A stretch of DNA of 64,000 nucleotides from Euryarchaeota archaeon UBA24 (GCA_002503845.1 DASO01000010.1:194240-258239), one strand, 5' to 3'. Shown: positions 54,601-63,691, numbered from the stretch's first letter. The notes: generated by a model from the sequence alone, not told the origin. Translations and numbers: made by a program.

Positions 54601-54888
54601 ATTCTGTATAGATTCGTTTTTTATGGATTTGAGTAGAGATCTAATGCCTAGAATGAAAACAATTAAAATAGCAATGCAAAAGGCAAGAACTAGTGACAAT
54701 AGAAAGAAAAGTGTAGGATTTCCCCTTGTGTCTAAATTAGGCCCCATTATTTCATTGATTCGATAGAAATATGCAAATCCAGAAATCAAGATCCCGATGG
54801 TTAGACCGATGGGGAGATTCCTACGGAGTTCGATGAGTTCTATAAACCTTTTTTTTGTGTGCTTGGTGTTTTTAGATTGTTTTTGCAC
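54589..54888 (-). CDS. Small two-helix membrane protein, unassigned
   Basis: This 99-residue frame has a basic N-terminus (KNTKHTKKRFIELIELRRNL), a membrane segment at about residues 27-42 (IGLTIGILISGFAYFYR), a short loop with MGPNLDTRGNPT and a second segment at about 60-85 (FFLLSLVLAFCIAILIVFILG). It recalls small haloarchaeal membrane proteins with a similar two-helix layout, but I cannot name the family. It is convergent with the PhoU/TrkA-C gene and overlaps it by 12 nt. Coding status is likely, not certain. Confidence 0.65.
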   Translation of the reverse strand: MQKQSKNTKHTKKRFIELIELRRNLPIGLTIGILISGFAYFYRINEIMGPNLDTRGNPTLFFLLSLVLAFCIAILIVFILGIRSLLKSIKNESIQNSRN

Positions 54889-54951
54889 AGGGGTAAGATG
54901 TAGTTCCCCCGGAAAATATCTTTTCGTTTGAGAAGTGGACTGTTGGAATGG

Positions 54952-56211
54952 TTAAATCTCAGGGTGGGACATTGAATCGAATCCGCCTCGAATTAATGGT
55001 TTTGCGAGATGTCTTCTTGCACAGGGGGGGACTTCATACCAACCTATATGTATAGCTCTAGGGTAATGTACGTGGAGTTTGTGAGAACTTTTTGTCCCAC
55101 AGTTTCGGCATCTATATCCCTGAGATCTTCCGGAGCTTTCCATTCGGTCGTTGCAAATAGTGCAGATTGGATTTTCGGTTTTAGTAGTGACTAAGTTTCT
55201 GACAGCAAATTTTTCAAGTTTGAGAGTTCCATTGGTTACTTCACCGCATGCAGTGAGTTCATCACCGCAATCGAGGTTTCGTACATAGTTACGGAATTGC
55301 TTTGTTGGTTCGAACGCAGAACATAATATTTCCTTAGATTCTCCTTGTAGTTTAAAGAAGACATGACCTCCCTCTATCGTATAGGGTTTTGAAGAAACTA
55401 TTCCATCTACAGAATAGGAGTGCCCTTCTTCTAGAAACCCTATCTGTCCTGGTTGAATGTGGGCATCGGTTCCTTGATTGGTGGTAAATACTGTACCGCA
55501 GGTAGGAGGTTCAGATTTTATTTTTTTTGCCATTTCTTCAACGGCATAGGGGGTTTCTCCACGAATTCCATACAAAACGGGGCAGGGTGTTCGAGGGACG
55601 CAGACTGGATAGTCTCCGTTTTTATCGAAGCTATCCCATACGGATGGATAAAATTCGTTTGAGGCTTCAAAAACGGAATTGGGATCTACGGTTCGTTTGG
55701 TTCCCCAGAGAGTTTTGTCTCGGTAAGTTATGTATTCATAAGTCCACTCATTCAGCGCGTTGTGTGCCCCGATTGCAGCTAATGCGCCGATGAGACCCCT
55801 CCCTCCGTTCCAGCTAGAACTTAAGTAGCCATTCTCTTCAATTAAATCTACTGCTGTTTCTTTTTCATGGAGGCTCCTGATGGCATTAAGGCTAAATTCA
55901 GAAATGGTTTTCGGAATAGCATCAAAGGTACTTGGTGCCACTACCAGGCCTGGTTGAGCATGGGGATCTGAAAGTTCCGCTAGTTCATTTATAATATCAA
56001 CTGCTGTTTCAAATGCAGTGGTGGTGGCGCAGGTTGTAGAGATAGCAACCGCAGCGTTTCCCCTAGTTTTGTGTATTACCCCGGGGTTTAATCTTATGAG
56101 CATTAATTTTGCAGATTCGTCTTGTAACTGTTGTGCGATTTGAAATGCAACATAAGTGGTGCACATTCCATGATCCCTAGAATCGGTGTCATCAACGCCT
56201 AAGATGGTCAT
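54952..56211 (-). CDS. tiaS: TiaS, tRNA-Ile2 agmatidine synthetase
   Basis: TiaS attaches agmatine to cytidine 34 of tRNA-Ile2 so that it reads AUA. The N-terminus MTILGVDDTDSRDHGMCTTYV carries the family DDTDS motif. The middle has ATTAFETAVDII-type helices and a kinase-like segment SSSWNGGRGLIGALAAIG, and the C-terminal zinc ribbon is CTICNDRM ... YRCRNCGTKS near residue 340. 419 residues. It is divergent from the HTH regulator. Confidence 0.94.
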   Translation of the reverse strand: MTILGVDDTDSRDHGMCTTYVAFQIAQQLQDESAKLMLIRLNPGVIHKTRGNAAVAISTTCATTTAFETAVDIINELAELSDPHAQPGLVVAPSTFDAIPKTISEFSLNAIRSLHEKETAVDLIEENGYLSSSWNGGRGLIGALAAIGAHNALNEWTYEYITYRDKTLWGTKRTVDPNSVFEASNEFYPSVWDSFDKNGDYPVCVPRTPCPVLYGIRGETPYAVEEMAKKIKSEPPTCGTVFTTNQGTDAHIQPGQIGFLEEGHSYSVDGIVSSKPYTIEGGHVFFKLQGESKEILCSAFEPTKQFRNYVRNLDCGDELTACGEVTNGTLKLEKFAVRNLVTTKTENPICTICNDRMESSGRSQGYRCRNCGTKSSHKLHVHYPRAIHIGWYEVPPCARRHLAKPLIRGGFDSMSHPEI

Positions 56212-56323
56212 TAATCCTTACTTTGTTTGGAGAAGAATAACCCTTCTTTTGGAATATTACTACATATGCAGCTATACACAACAGCTATATCTAATTACAG
56301 TCCTAGGACATACCGTAGCATAC

Positions 56324-57277
56324 ATGTCCCGAGATGTATTAATTGACAACATAATTTCCATGCTTTTGGATGCAGGTTTTATTGTTAGTGAGAGGTGTGT
56401 TATTCGGCCAAAAAGCTTTGATATTGCTGCTAGAAGGGAGGAGCAAATATTCTTGATAAAGGTACTTGGAAACGTTGATGCGTTCAACCGAGATACAGGA
56501 ATGGCGATGCAAGATCTTGGAATTCATTTGAGTGCGAAACCTCTTGTGATATCACTCCATACTAGGGACAAAAAATTGGAACCGGGGGTGGTATACTTGA
56601 GACATGGAGTCCCAGTTATCAGTCCAGATACAGCGTACGACTTATTCGTGGAAGAAATTCCACCGTTGATATATGCAGCTCCAGGGGGACTGTATGTGCC
56701 TATTGATGGGGACTATTTATCCAAAGTACGAGGGGAATTGAAATGGAGTCTTGGAAAGCTTGCAATGATTTTGGGCGTATCACGACGAACGGTTTCAAAA
56801 TATGAGAGTGGGATGGATGCAAGTATCGAAGTTGCCATTCGACTAGAAGAATTGTTTGGATCTAGAGTTACTATTCCAATAGATATTTTTAATCAAGATT
56901 CTGCTGAGACGGGCGTAGATTCTTTAGAAAATAAACAAGAAACTGCTCGATATGGAGATGAGATGATAGACGCATTGACTAGATTTGGATTCATAGTCCA
57001 CCCGACGGATCGTGCTCCGTTCCAAACGGTAAGTGAACATTCTAGTGATGCAAATAGAGTTTTAATAACAGGGTATTCTCAGCTCACTAAAACGGCTATT
57101 AAACGTGCGAAAATTATGGGTTCTATTGGGTATGTAACGAAGACTCAATCTATTTATTTTGTAGATAGCAACGTGAAGCAAAAGTATGTTGAAGAAACTA
57201 TACTGATAGGGAAGAATGAAATCGATGCTCTTGATGGTCCAGAGGCATTTAACGAGTTGCTCCGAGAAAAGATGTAA
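56324..57277 (+). CDS. Archaeal HTH transcriptional regulator (COG1395-like)
   Basis: Recognisable as the archaeal family of predicted regulators (COG1395, MJ-type): MSRDVLIDNIISMLLDAGFIVSERCVIRPKSFDIAARR at the start (in parts), a nuclease-like or PD-fold domain at 1-110 and a Cro/C1 helix-turn-helix at about 128-165 (LSKVRGELKWSLGKLAMILGVSRRTVSKYESGMD, in parts). The C-terminal part (200-317) is less conserved. I choose ATG 56324; a longer frame overlaps tiaS and the promoter. DNA target unknown. It is convergent with the epimerase. Confidence 0.85.
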   Translation: MSRDVLIDNIISMLLDAGFIVSERCVIRPKSFDIAARREEQIFLIKVLGNVDAFNRDTGMAMQDLGIHLSAKPLVISLHTRDKKLEPGVVYLRHGVPVISPDTAYDLFVEEIPPLIYAAPGGLYVPIDGDYLSKVRGELKWSLGKLAMILGVSRRTVSKYESGMDASIEVAIRLEELFGSRVTIPIDIFNQDSAETGVDSLENKQETARYGDEMIDALTRFGFIVHPTDRAPFQTVSEHSSDANRVLITGYSQLTKTAIKRAKIMGSIGYVTKTQSIYFVDSNVKQKYVEETILIGKNEIDALDGPEAFNELLREKM

Positions 57278-57284
57278 CTGAGAT

Positions 57285-58211
57285 CTATTGGGAACGGAGT
57301 ATGTTGGCATGTTTAATTAAAGATTCGGAGAAGGGGGATAGTGTGAATCCAAATTCTTTGTGTGCACGACCATTGGAGATATCAAATTGGAATAGTGGGT
57401 TTTTGGCGGGGTCAGAGATCAGATTTCCATTTAGCACGGAATTTACTTCTGCTGCTATTTCGGATATGGAAAGAAGATGCCCCCCCGTATTATAGACATT
57501 AGAAGATAGAGTTTTTGCCAAAGTTATTTTGGTAAATAAATCTACAACATCATCTACATATATGAGACCGAATGTAGAGTCGGGATGCATGGGAACATGG
57601 GTAGTTTTGCCGTTGATAGCATCCTCAATGAAACTACAGGCCCAAGGTACTCCAGTGGTCCTTCCAGGTCCAAAAATAAAACTGGGTCGGATGGCACATA
57701 CATCTAATGATTCGCGAGAAGCATACAGGAGAGCCTGGTATTCATTGAAATGTTTGAGGGCGTTATAATAAGATCCATCAAAAGAGGAATAGGGAGAATA
57801 GGGTCGAGGATATTCTTCAGTTACAACAAGTCCTGGTTCATAATCGATGGAACTGTACACCCCAAGTGTACTTGCCCATATGACGCGAGAGACATCTGCA
57901 GCTACAGATGCGCGAAAGACATTGTCCATACCAAGTATATTGACACGTAAAGTTCGGTTGAGATCTTGAAGGCATGCATTTCTTCCCACGAGATATGCGA
58001 GGTTGATAACTCTGTCGGGTTCGAATCTCTGGATGGTTTCAGAGACGTCGGTGAAATTTGATACATCTCCTTGTACCATGGTTGCACCAGGTAAATCTGG
58101 TGTGAGTTCCATGTTAAGATCCATGCAGACTATAGATTCACCTTCGTGGAGCAAGTGGGGGGCGAGGTTTCTTCCTACTAATCCCGATGAACCGATGATT
58201 AGAGTGGCCAT
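57285..58211 (-). CDS. NAD-dependent epimerase/dehydratase (SDR family)
   Basis: Extended short-chain dehydrogenase of 308 residues. The nucleotide-binding motif is IGSSGLVGRNLAPHLL at the start, and SFDGSYYNALKHFNEYQALL near residue 142 holds the YxxxK catalytic pair (YYNALK). FGPGRTTGVPW and YVDDVVDLF follow. Related enzymes handle nucleotide sugars in glycan synthesis, though the substrate here is not resolved. No other sugar genes are nearby. The start ATLIIGSSG is natural. Confidence 0.87.
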   Translation of the reverse strand: MATLIIGSSGLVGRNLAPHLLHEGESIVCMDLNMELTPDLPGATMVQGDVSNFTDVSETIQRFEPDRVINLAYLVGRNACLQDLNRTLRVNILGMDNVFRASVAADVSRVIWASTLGVYSSIDYEPGLVVTEEYPRPYSPYSSFDGSYYNALKHFNEYQALLYASRESLDVCAIRPSFIFGPGRTTGVPWACSFIEDAINGKTTHVPMHPDSTFGLIYVDDVVDLFTKITLAKTLSSNVYNTGGHLLSISEIAAEVNSVLNGNLISDPAKNPLFQFDISNGRAHKEFGFTLSPFSESLIKHANILRSQ

Positions 58212-58273
58212 TAGAAGGTATAAGATCTGATAGATATTAAAAAGGGGTGCAAGATATTATTAAAATATAATAG

Positions 58274-59335
58274 CTATGCGTGTAGCATGAAAAAGTGGGA
58301 CAGATAATGCAGTATGAAAAGTAGTGCTATGATTCTTAGAATGATTTTTTCTTTAGATAGTTCAGAGAGGGAAGTATCAATTATTTTGGCAATGGTCGGT
58401 GTTAGATTTTCTTTGGCTTTGTTTAACAAGTGAGAGTAAGAATGGGCAGACCATTTTTGCATTTGTTCGTCTAACCGGTGTTGTAAATAGGATTGGTCGA
58501 TGGATCCAGATTGAATTTTTGACAGGCAATCTTGACAAACTACAAGTAGATTATTAGCCTCGTGCGGGTGAGAGGGACCAATTGGTATTAATTGGTGAAC
58601 ATGGGGGCTGTCTAACCAAGTGAAACACCATTCACAATGTTGTTTTGCCCTTTCAAAATACAACCTATTGTTGAGATCGGTGGGAGAGATAGGTGAGTGG
58701 TTTTTAGCAGAGGTGGTGACGTTGAAAAAATCGCCTCCTTTGTATGTTTCATCATCAGTTCCCCAATGGATTTTTTTATTAAGTTTCTTTAATTTTGGAA
58801 CATGTTTTGCACAATGAATATATGCTTCTTGGATATCGACTACGACCCAACGTTCGGGTTTTTTTCCATTTTTAGTCTGTACATTAGAAAAGGCTTCAGA
58901 GGGTAAATTGAAATTTTTTCGTACATATTGGTTTTCCTGAATACTAGCCCGGCCATTTACATGGAGACCGACTGTGCTACCGAAAAAATCAACAAAAATC
59001 ATGCCAATATGAGGATTTTCAAGAATATTTCCCAAACTAGCGTGAACCCCGTTTCCACGATATTCAGGATATGCTATAGTTTTAGAATCTATAATACGCA
59101 CGAAACCAATGGGACCGGCGCGAAAGGAACAATCAGATTCTCCATTCGCGTCGGATGTTGCGATGAAAACCATTTCTTGTGCAGAGAGTAGTTTTTTCAT
59201 TCTATCGTTGAGATGGTCTAGCATCTGAGTTTCGTAGAACGAATTTGCACGGGCAGTGTCGCCATATTCTTTTTGAAGAAGGTGCTCACCGACAGAACCG
59301 GGTTTATTGGAAGTGGTTGTCTCTTTTGGTTGCAT
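58274..59335 (-). CDS. PNPOx-like flavin barrel fused to HNH-like zinc domain and hydrophobic tail
   Basis: Residues about 40-190 resemble the pyridoxamine-5'-phosphate oxidase-like split barrel: MVFIATSDANGESDCSFRAGP, IAYPEYRGNGVHASLGNIL, HIGMIFVDFFG, VNGRASI. At about 238-278 there is a compact zinc module, CEWCF ... HVHQLIP ... NNLLVVCQDCL, shaped like an HNH nuclease fold but ending CL where H or N is expected. The last 20 residues (IIALLFILHYLSHFFMLHA) are hydrophobic enough for a membrane anchor. I do not know this three-part architecture. Flanked by an epimerase and a VOC gene; TATA-like ACTTTATCAAA lies about 28 nt upstream. Enzyme activity is unproven and the HNH module may be inactive. 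Confidence 0.7.
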   Translation of the reverse strand: MQPKETTTSNKPGSVGEHLLQKEYGDTARANSFYETQMLDHLNDRMKKLLSAQEMVFIATSDANGESDCSFRAGPIGFVRIIDSKTIAYPEYRGNGVHASLGNILENPHIGMIFVDFFGSTVGLHVNGRASIQENQYVRKNFNLPSEAFSNVQTKNGKKPERWVVVDIQEAYIHCAKHVPKLKKLNKKIHWGTDDETYKGGDFFNVTTSAKNHSPISPTDLNNRLYFERAKQHCEWCFTWLDSPHVHQLIPIGPSHPHEANNLLVVCQDCLSKIQSGSIDQSYLQHRLDEQMQKWSAHSYSHLLNKAKENLTPTIAKIIDTSLSELSKEKIILRIIALLFILHYLSHFFMLHA

Positions 59336-59484
59336 GATTCAATCAAATATCGCGTTTTGATAAAGTATTTTTTTAATAGATTCGGAAGTATATATAAATT
59401 ATTTTTGGAGTTTGTAAAAGAGAAGTGAATTTGGAAAACTAGAAAAATCGATATTCATATTTAGGTACATAAGTTAGGGAAGGT

Positions 59485-59859
59485 ATGGAAGTTTCACATA
59501 CATGCCTTTGGGTTTCGGACTTAGAAGCTACGAAGGCATTTTATATTGATGCCATGGGATTGCACCACACTTGGGATTTTGTGGGAGGAGATGGGACAAC
59601 TAGTTATTACGTTGCAGGAGATGGTGGTGTTGAAATCCAATTTAAATATAATGAGGAAGTAGGAGGTAAGACTCCAGGAGGGATTGATCACCTAGCGATT
59701 GTAATAGACAACGTGGATGAAAAATTCAAAGATATGGTTGATAAAACAGGGTGTAAAGTTGTTAGATCGGTATTCCAAAATGATACCATCAAGACAAGAG
59801 TTGCATTCATCGAAGATCCTGACGGATATGTAGTTGAACTATTACAACATTTGGACTAA
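59485..59859 (+). CDS. VOC/glyoxalase-family protein
   Basis: Single-domain vicinal oxygen chelate protein of 124 residues with two beta-alpha-beta-beta-beta units: VSHTCLWVSDLEATKAFYIDAMGLH and the second GGIDHLAIVIDNVDEKFKDMV, followed by RVAFIEDPDGYVVELLQHL. Metal ligands expected for glyoxalase I (His in VSHT and HLAIV, glutamates in EIQF and ELLQ) are present, so lactoylglutathione lyase-like or dioxygenase activity is possible. ATATTTAG lies about 26 nt upstream. Confidence 0.88.
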   Translation: MEVSHTCLWVSDLEATKAFYIDAMGLHHTWDFVGGDGTTSYYVAGDGGVEIQFKYNEEVGGKTPGGIDHLAIVIDNVDEKFKDMVDKTGCKVVRSVFQNDTIKTRVAFIEDPDGYVVELLQHLD

Positions 59860-59899
59860 TTCGACTTCAGGTGACAGTTTTTAGGAACAGCGGTTTTTA

Positions 59900-61012
59900 T
59901 CAGTGGGTAGCTTGTTCGGCTAAGATCAATAACAACATCAATAACACCCCTAGGAGCATACTTGCTAAATTATATAGATTACTCTTAAATCGTTCCTCCC
60001 GGAGTAAGTCAGGTAAGAGACATGCTGCTGCTATGTATACGAAATTACCAATTCCTATTGCAAAGAGAATTGCTTGCAAACCCGGCACATAGTTGATTAA
60101 GAAGAGTGAAACAATAACCCCAGTTACAGTCGCCAATCCTGTGGCAGCATTTACCATCAAAGCCTGTACTTTGGACAGACCAGAATTTATTAAAATGCCA
60201 TAATCTGCCAGTTCCAATGGAATTTCATGCATAATTGTTGCAATGGTTATGGCAATCCCCGAGGGGATTGAAACCATATAAACACTCCCAATAATAAGAC
60301 CATCTAGAAGGTTGTGAACACCGTCACCCACACTAATTAAAAATGCACTCGCTTTAATCGGTTCTTCCTCTTTAGCTCCTTTTTCTTTCGCCGCGTCTAA
60401 TCGATCTGCAGGATGTGTATGGGTATGTCCGATTAAATTCTCAAGTATAAACATGGTGACAAATCCAAATATAATCAACATTGCTGAGTTTACAGTAAAG
60501 GATCCTTGTGTCTCTAACAAATGAGGCAATAGATGTAAGAAAGATCCACCTATCAATGTCCCAATTGCAAAGCTAACAATGCGTGGGAGGTAACGGCCAA
60601 AGATATCTTCAAACGGAAACCATATGAGTCCGGCAAAGGCTACCCCGCCCACGAGAATAGCACTCACAATAGCATAAAGTGCTACATTAGTTGGTACAGT
60701 AGACCCCCCACTTGCATTAGACTCCCCACTTGCTCCTGTGACTGGAATCCCCGCTGCATGGTCGTCGTGGTCGTCGTGAGCTTCTGACCCATGATCACCA
60801 TGATGCCCCGCTGCATGATCATCGTGATCGTCGTGATCTTCTGCTGCATGGTCGTCGTGGTCGTCGTGGTCGTCGTGATCTTCTGCTGCATGGTCGTCGT
60901 GGTCGTCGTGGTCGTGATCGAACGACCCGTATATGTCCGCACTAGCTACTACGAATAATCCTACTATTAATAAAAAGGATAGGATAATTGCAAAATTTTT
61001 ATTTGATTCCAT
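59900..61012 (-). CDS. ZIP-family metal transporter with His/Asp-rich region
   Basis: The N-terminus has a signal-like hydrophobic stretch (residues 8-25), then a metal-binding region from about 33 to 90 made of DHDDHDDH repeats with AAED and AAGHHGDHG interruptions. The ZIP core follows with about eight helices: FLHLLPHLLE, GVHNLLDGLIIG and ATIMHEIPLELADYGIL, giving the histidine/glutamate/aspartate metal site. Zinc is the expected substrate. The gene is divergent from a Fur-family regulator, sharing one palindromic TATA box and a nearby inverted repeat. Confidence 0.92.
   Translation of the reverse strand: MESNKNFAIILSFLLIVGLFVVASADIYGSFDHDHDDHDDHAAEDHDDHDDHDDHAAEDHDDHDDHAAGHHGDHGSEAHDDHDDHAAGIPVTGASGESNASGGSTVPTNVALYAIVSAILVGGVAFAGLIWFPFEDIFGRYLPRIVSFAIGTLIGGSFLHLLPHLLETQGSFTVNSAMLIIFGFVTMFILENLIGHTHTHPADRLDAAKEKGAKEEEPIKASAFLISVGDGVHNLLDGLIIGSVYMVSIPSGIAITIATIMHEIPLELADYGILINSGLSKVQALMVNAATGLATVTGVIVSLFLINYVPGLQAILFAIGIGNFVYIAAACLLPDLLREERFKSNLYNLASMLLGVLLMLLLILAEQATH
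60752..60920. repeat. Tandem repeats encoding DHDDH blocks of the ZIP protein
   Basis: The stretch contains repeated GGTCGTCGT and GGTCGTCGTGATCTTCTGCTGCAT units on the plus strand, coding on the minus strand for DHDDHDDHAAED blocks. The number of DDH units varies between blocks, as expected from slippage or unequal exchange. Confidence 0.85.
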
Positions 61013-61072
61013 ATTCGTGGATGCTTTTAAAACACAAATTATATATAAAGCTAATGATTACCATTATCATTA
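61013..61072. promoter_or_regulatory. Shared divergent promoter of ZIP and Fur-family genes with candidate operator
   Basis: TTATATATAA (61039-61048) is a perfect palindrome that can act as TATA box in both directions: its centre is about 32 nt from the ZIP start and 30 nt from the Fur start. TAATGAT-TACCATT-ATCATTA (61052-61072) is a 7-bp inverted repeat with 7-nt spacer directly before the Fur start codon. Its AT-rich, ATGAT/ATCAT layout is like Fur/Zur boxes. Binding would overlap both the Fur transcription start and the upstream side of the ZIP promoter. Confidence 0.6.
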
Positions 61073-61447
61073 ATGAAAAGGGGTAGGAACACTTGGCAGA
61101 AAAAAAGGGTCGCAGAAGTCATAGATGGGTTCGATCACTCGTTCCGAGTCGAAGAGGTTCACGGAAGGGTGAAAGATGAAGGAATTGGCATTGCAACTAT
61201 CTATCGATATTTGTCCGCTTTACGAAAAGAGCGACAAATTAATTACTTTATGTGCGATGGCCGTGCCTTATACTCGAAGAACAAGATACAACATACCCAT
61301 TTCAATTGTTTGGAGTGTCAAAGTAGTAAACATATACAAGAAGTCGAACTGCCATTAGGAAAAATTACAGGGGGAAAGGTAGAAAGTTTCCAACTGGAGA
61401 TCAGAGGTATTTGTAAAAATTGTTTGTCTACTGCTTCTTCTGAGTAA
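61073..61447 (+). CDS. Fur-family metalloregulator, probably zinc-responsive
   Basis: The 124-residue protein has the Fur winged helix (RVAEVIDGFDHSFRVEEVHGRVKDEGIGIATIYRYLSALRKE, in parts) and a C-terminal metal domain with KIQHTHFNCLECQSSKH and GICKNCLSTASSE, giving two CxxC pairs as a structural zinc site. Histidines in HTHFNC are likely sensory ligands. Adjacency to a ZIP importer and an IR in the shared promoter suggests a Zur role. Leaderless transcript predicted. A short family length (124 vs about 140) is due to the trimmed N-terminal helix. Confidence 0.88.
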   Translation: MKRGRNTWQKKRVAEVIDGFDHSFRVEEVHGRVKDEGIGIATIYRYLSALRKERQINYFMCDGRALYSKNKIQHTHFNCLECQSSKHIQEVELPLGKITGGKVESFQLEIRGICKNCLSTASSE

Positions 61448-61464
61448 TAAATAAAGTCGGTCCA

Positions 61465-61472
61465 TTTATATA
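61465..61472 (+). promoter_or_regulatory. Probable TATA box of the thermosome gene
   Basis: TTTATATA is centred about 28 nt before the thermosome start codon, consistent with a strong leaderless promoter. Confidence 0.55.
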
Positions 61473-61496
61473 GACCTGCAATCAACTAATTTTGAT

Positions 61497-63122
61497 ATGA
61501 GTAATCAGTTAAGAGGGAGACCTATGATTATTTTGGGCGAAGGTGCCCAGAGAGTTAGAGACAGAGATGCACAATCATACAATATTAGAGCCGCTCGTGC
61601 AGTGGCAAATGCCGTTCGTTCTACACTTGGACCGAAGGGCATGGATAAAATGTTAGTTGACAATATGGGAGATGTTACAATCACAAATGATGGAGTCACT
61701 ATTCTCAAAGAGATGAACATAGAACATCCAACAGCAGAAATGGTTGTAGAAGTTGCACAGACCCAAGAGGATGAAGCGGGTGATGGAACAACAACTGCAG
61801 TTGCATTGACAGGAGAACTATTGAAGAATGCAGAAGAATTACTTGAACAGGATATTCATGCCACCGCGATTATAAGGGGATATAACTTAGCTAATGAGAA
61901 GGTAAAAGAAGAATTAGAGGTAGTAAGTAATACAATTGATGTCGAGGATTTATCTTTATTGCAGAAAGTAGCGGAAACGAGTATGACTGGAAAAGGAACA
62001 GAAGTGCACAAAGTGATGCTAGCAAAAATGGTTGTTGAAGCTGTTAAAAAAGTGTCTTATGAAGATGAAGGCGAGATTTGTGTTGATTTGGATTTTCTGA
62101 ATATTGAGACTCAATCGGGAGAGTCGACATTGGAATCTGAGTTATTTAATGGGGCTGTGATTGATAAGGAGGCTACACATGACAATATGCCATCTGAGAT
62201 GAAGGATGCAAATATCCTTCTTTTAATGGAAGCAATTGAGATTAAAGAAACCGAAGTTGATGCAAAAATCAATATAACAGATGCAACACAATTGCGCCAT
62301 GTATTGGATCAAGAGGAAGAAGAGATCAGAAATCAGGTTCAAAAGATAATTGATTCTGGTGCAAATGTTATATTTTGTCAAAAAGCCATAGATGAAGTTG
62401 CTCGCCATTACCTAGCAAAGGCAGGTATTCTTGCAGTACGCCGGATGAAAAAAAGTGATATGCATTTCTTAAAGCACTTGCTTGACACAACGATTGTATC
62501 AGACATTGATGATTTGTCTAGTGATGATTTATCGAAGGGGAAAGTCAGTCGTGATGATGATGACAAATTGTTCTATGTAGAAAGTGCTAATCAAGATGGT
62601 TTTGGAGTGACGCTATTGTTGAGAGGATCAACGGAACATGTTGTTGATGAACTAGAGCGCAGTGTGGGTGATGCCATTGATGTAGTTTCTCAAACTGTCA
62701 CAGATGGGCAGGTTTTGGCAGGAGGCGGTGCTGTAGAAATAGAAATAGCCTCACGACTTCGGTCTTATGCAGAAAGTGTTAGTGGGAGAGAACAACTTGC
62801 TATCGAAGCATTTGCAAACAGTTTGGAGTTGATTCCAAGAGTACTTGCAGAAAATGCCGGACTAGATCCGATAGATGTATTAGTAGATCTTCGGGCGGCC
62901 CATGAAGAAGGAAACCAAAAAGCGGGTCTGAATGTTTTTACAGGGAATGTTGTAAACACATTTGATGCTGGAGTCATAGAACCCACACATGCGAAAAGGC
63001 AGGCTGTGAGTTCTGCGACAGAAGCTTCTAACCTCATTTTAAAGATTGATGATATAATTGCCGCAGGGGATTTAGGTAAATCTAGTGGAGATATGGGCGA
63101 GATGATGCCCGGAATGATGTGA
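61497..63122 (+). CDS. Thermosome (group II chaperonin) subunit
   Basis: ATP-driven folding chaperonin of two eight- or nine-membered rings. Nucleotide motifs are [18 protein letters not shown] near residue 42, [12 protein letters not shown] near 65, [13 protein letters not shown] near 88 and [13 protein letters not shown] near 405. The apical domain runs from about 215 to 365. The C-terminal tail [11 protein letters not shown] is the flexible glycine/methionine tail. The 541-residue length is standard. The lysine content (KEMN, KVKEEL, KKVSYED) argues against a salt-in proteome. One paralogue is visible in the window. Confidence 0.97.
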   Translation: MSNQLRGRPMIILGEGAQRVRDRDAQSYNIRAARAVANAVRSTLGPKGMDKMLVDNMGDVTITNDGVTILKEMNIEHPTAEMVVEVAQTQEDEAGDGTTTAVALTGELLKNAEELLEQDIHATAIIRGYNLANEKVKEELEVVSNTIDVEDLSLLQKVAETSMTGKGTEVHKVMLAKMVVEAVKKVSYEDEGEICVDLDFLNIETQSGESTLESELFNGAVIDKEATHDNMPSEMKDANILLLMEAIEIKETEVDAKINITDATQLRHVLDQEEEEIRNQVQKIIDSGANVIFCQKAIDEVARHYLAKAGILAVRRMKKSDMHFLKHLLDTTIVSDIDDLSSDDLSKGKVSRDDDDKLFYVESANQDGFGVTLLLRGSTEHVVDELERSVGDAIDVVSQTVTDGQVLAGGGAVEIEIASRLRSYAESVSGREQLAIEAFANSLELIPRVLAENAGLDPIDVLVDLRAAHEEGNQKAGLNVFTGNVVNTFDAGVIEPTHAKRQAVSSATEASNLILKIDDIIAAGDLGKSSGDMGEMMPGMM

Positions 63123-63163
63123 GTTCTAGAAATTAGAATAAAATAAATAGTCGAATAAGTTTT

Positions 63164-63691
63164 TTAATTGACTTGTATATCAGTTCCAATTTGGACTAGA
63201 TATTCTAAATCAAATCCTTTTTCATTGAAATTTTCAATTGCTCCCTCGTTTCGGTCCACAACCACAATGAGACGAGTGACGTGCGCACCAATATTAGTTT
63301 CTATGAAGTTGATAGAATCTAGCATTGTAGATCCAGTCGTGGTGACATCTTCAATAAGTGCTACAGATTGATCTTTTTTGAGAGTCCCTTCCACTCTGGA
63401 CTGGGTCCCGTGTCCTTTGATATGTTTTCGAATGAAGGCTGCAGGTATACCGGTACGGAGTGATACTGCAGTTACTAGAGGTACAGCTCCTAGTTCAGGT
63501 CCAGCAATAACATCAAGTTCGGATCCAGATAGCATTTCTGCAATGGCATCTGCTATTGGCCCGAGAACCTCTGGTTGTGTCTCGAATAGGTATTTGTCAA
63601 TGTAATAGGAGGATTCCACTCCACTCGCTAATTTGAATTTGCCGTGTTTTATCGCGCCAGAGTTTTGGATTAGATCAGATATTGTAGGCAT
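63164..63691 (-). CDS. pyrE: Orotate phosphoribosyltransferase
   Basis: Adds phosphoribose to orotate in pyrimidine synthesis. The PRPP loop is VALIEDVTTTGSTMLDSI near residue 118, and the catalytic-loop side has FIRKHIKGHGTQSRVEG near 88. SGVESSYYIDKYLFETQP near 25 is the N-terminal family segment. ATG 63691 (MPTISDLIQNSGAIKHGKF) is favoured over the TTG three codons earlier. 175 residues. It is convergent with the thermosome and close to the next minus-strand gene, carS. Confidence 0.93.
   Translation of the reverse strand: MPTISDLIQNSGAIKHGKFKLASGVESSYYIDKYLFETQPEVLGPIADAIAEMLSGSELDVIAGPELGAVPLVTAVSLRTGIPAAFIRKHIKGHGTQSRVEGTLKKDQSVALIEDVTTTGSTMLDSINFIETNIGAHVTRLIVVVDRNEGAIENFNEKGFDLEYLVQIGTDIQVN

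Noticed and set aside
60682..60942. Thr-rich 86-residue minus-strand frame over the ZIP repeats
   Set aside because: A +1-type shadow of the DHDDH repeats; threonine runs come from the repeat DNA, not from a separate gene.
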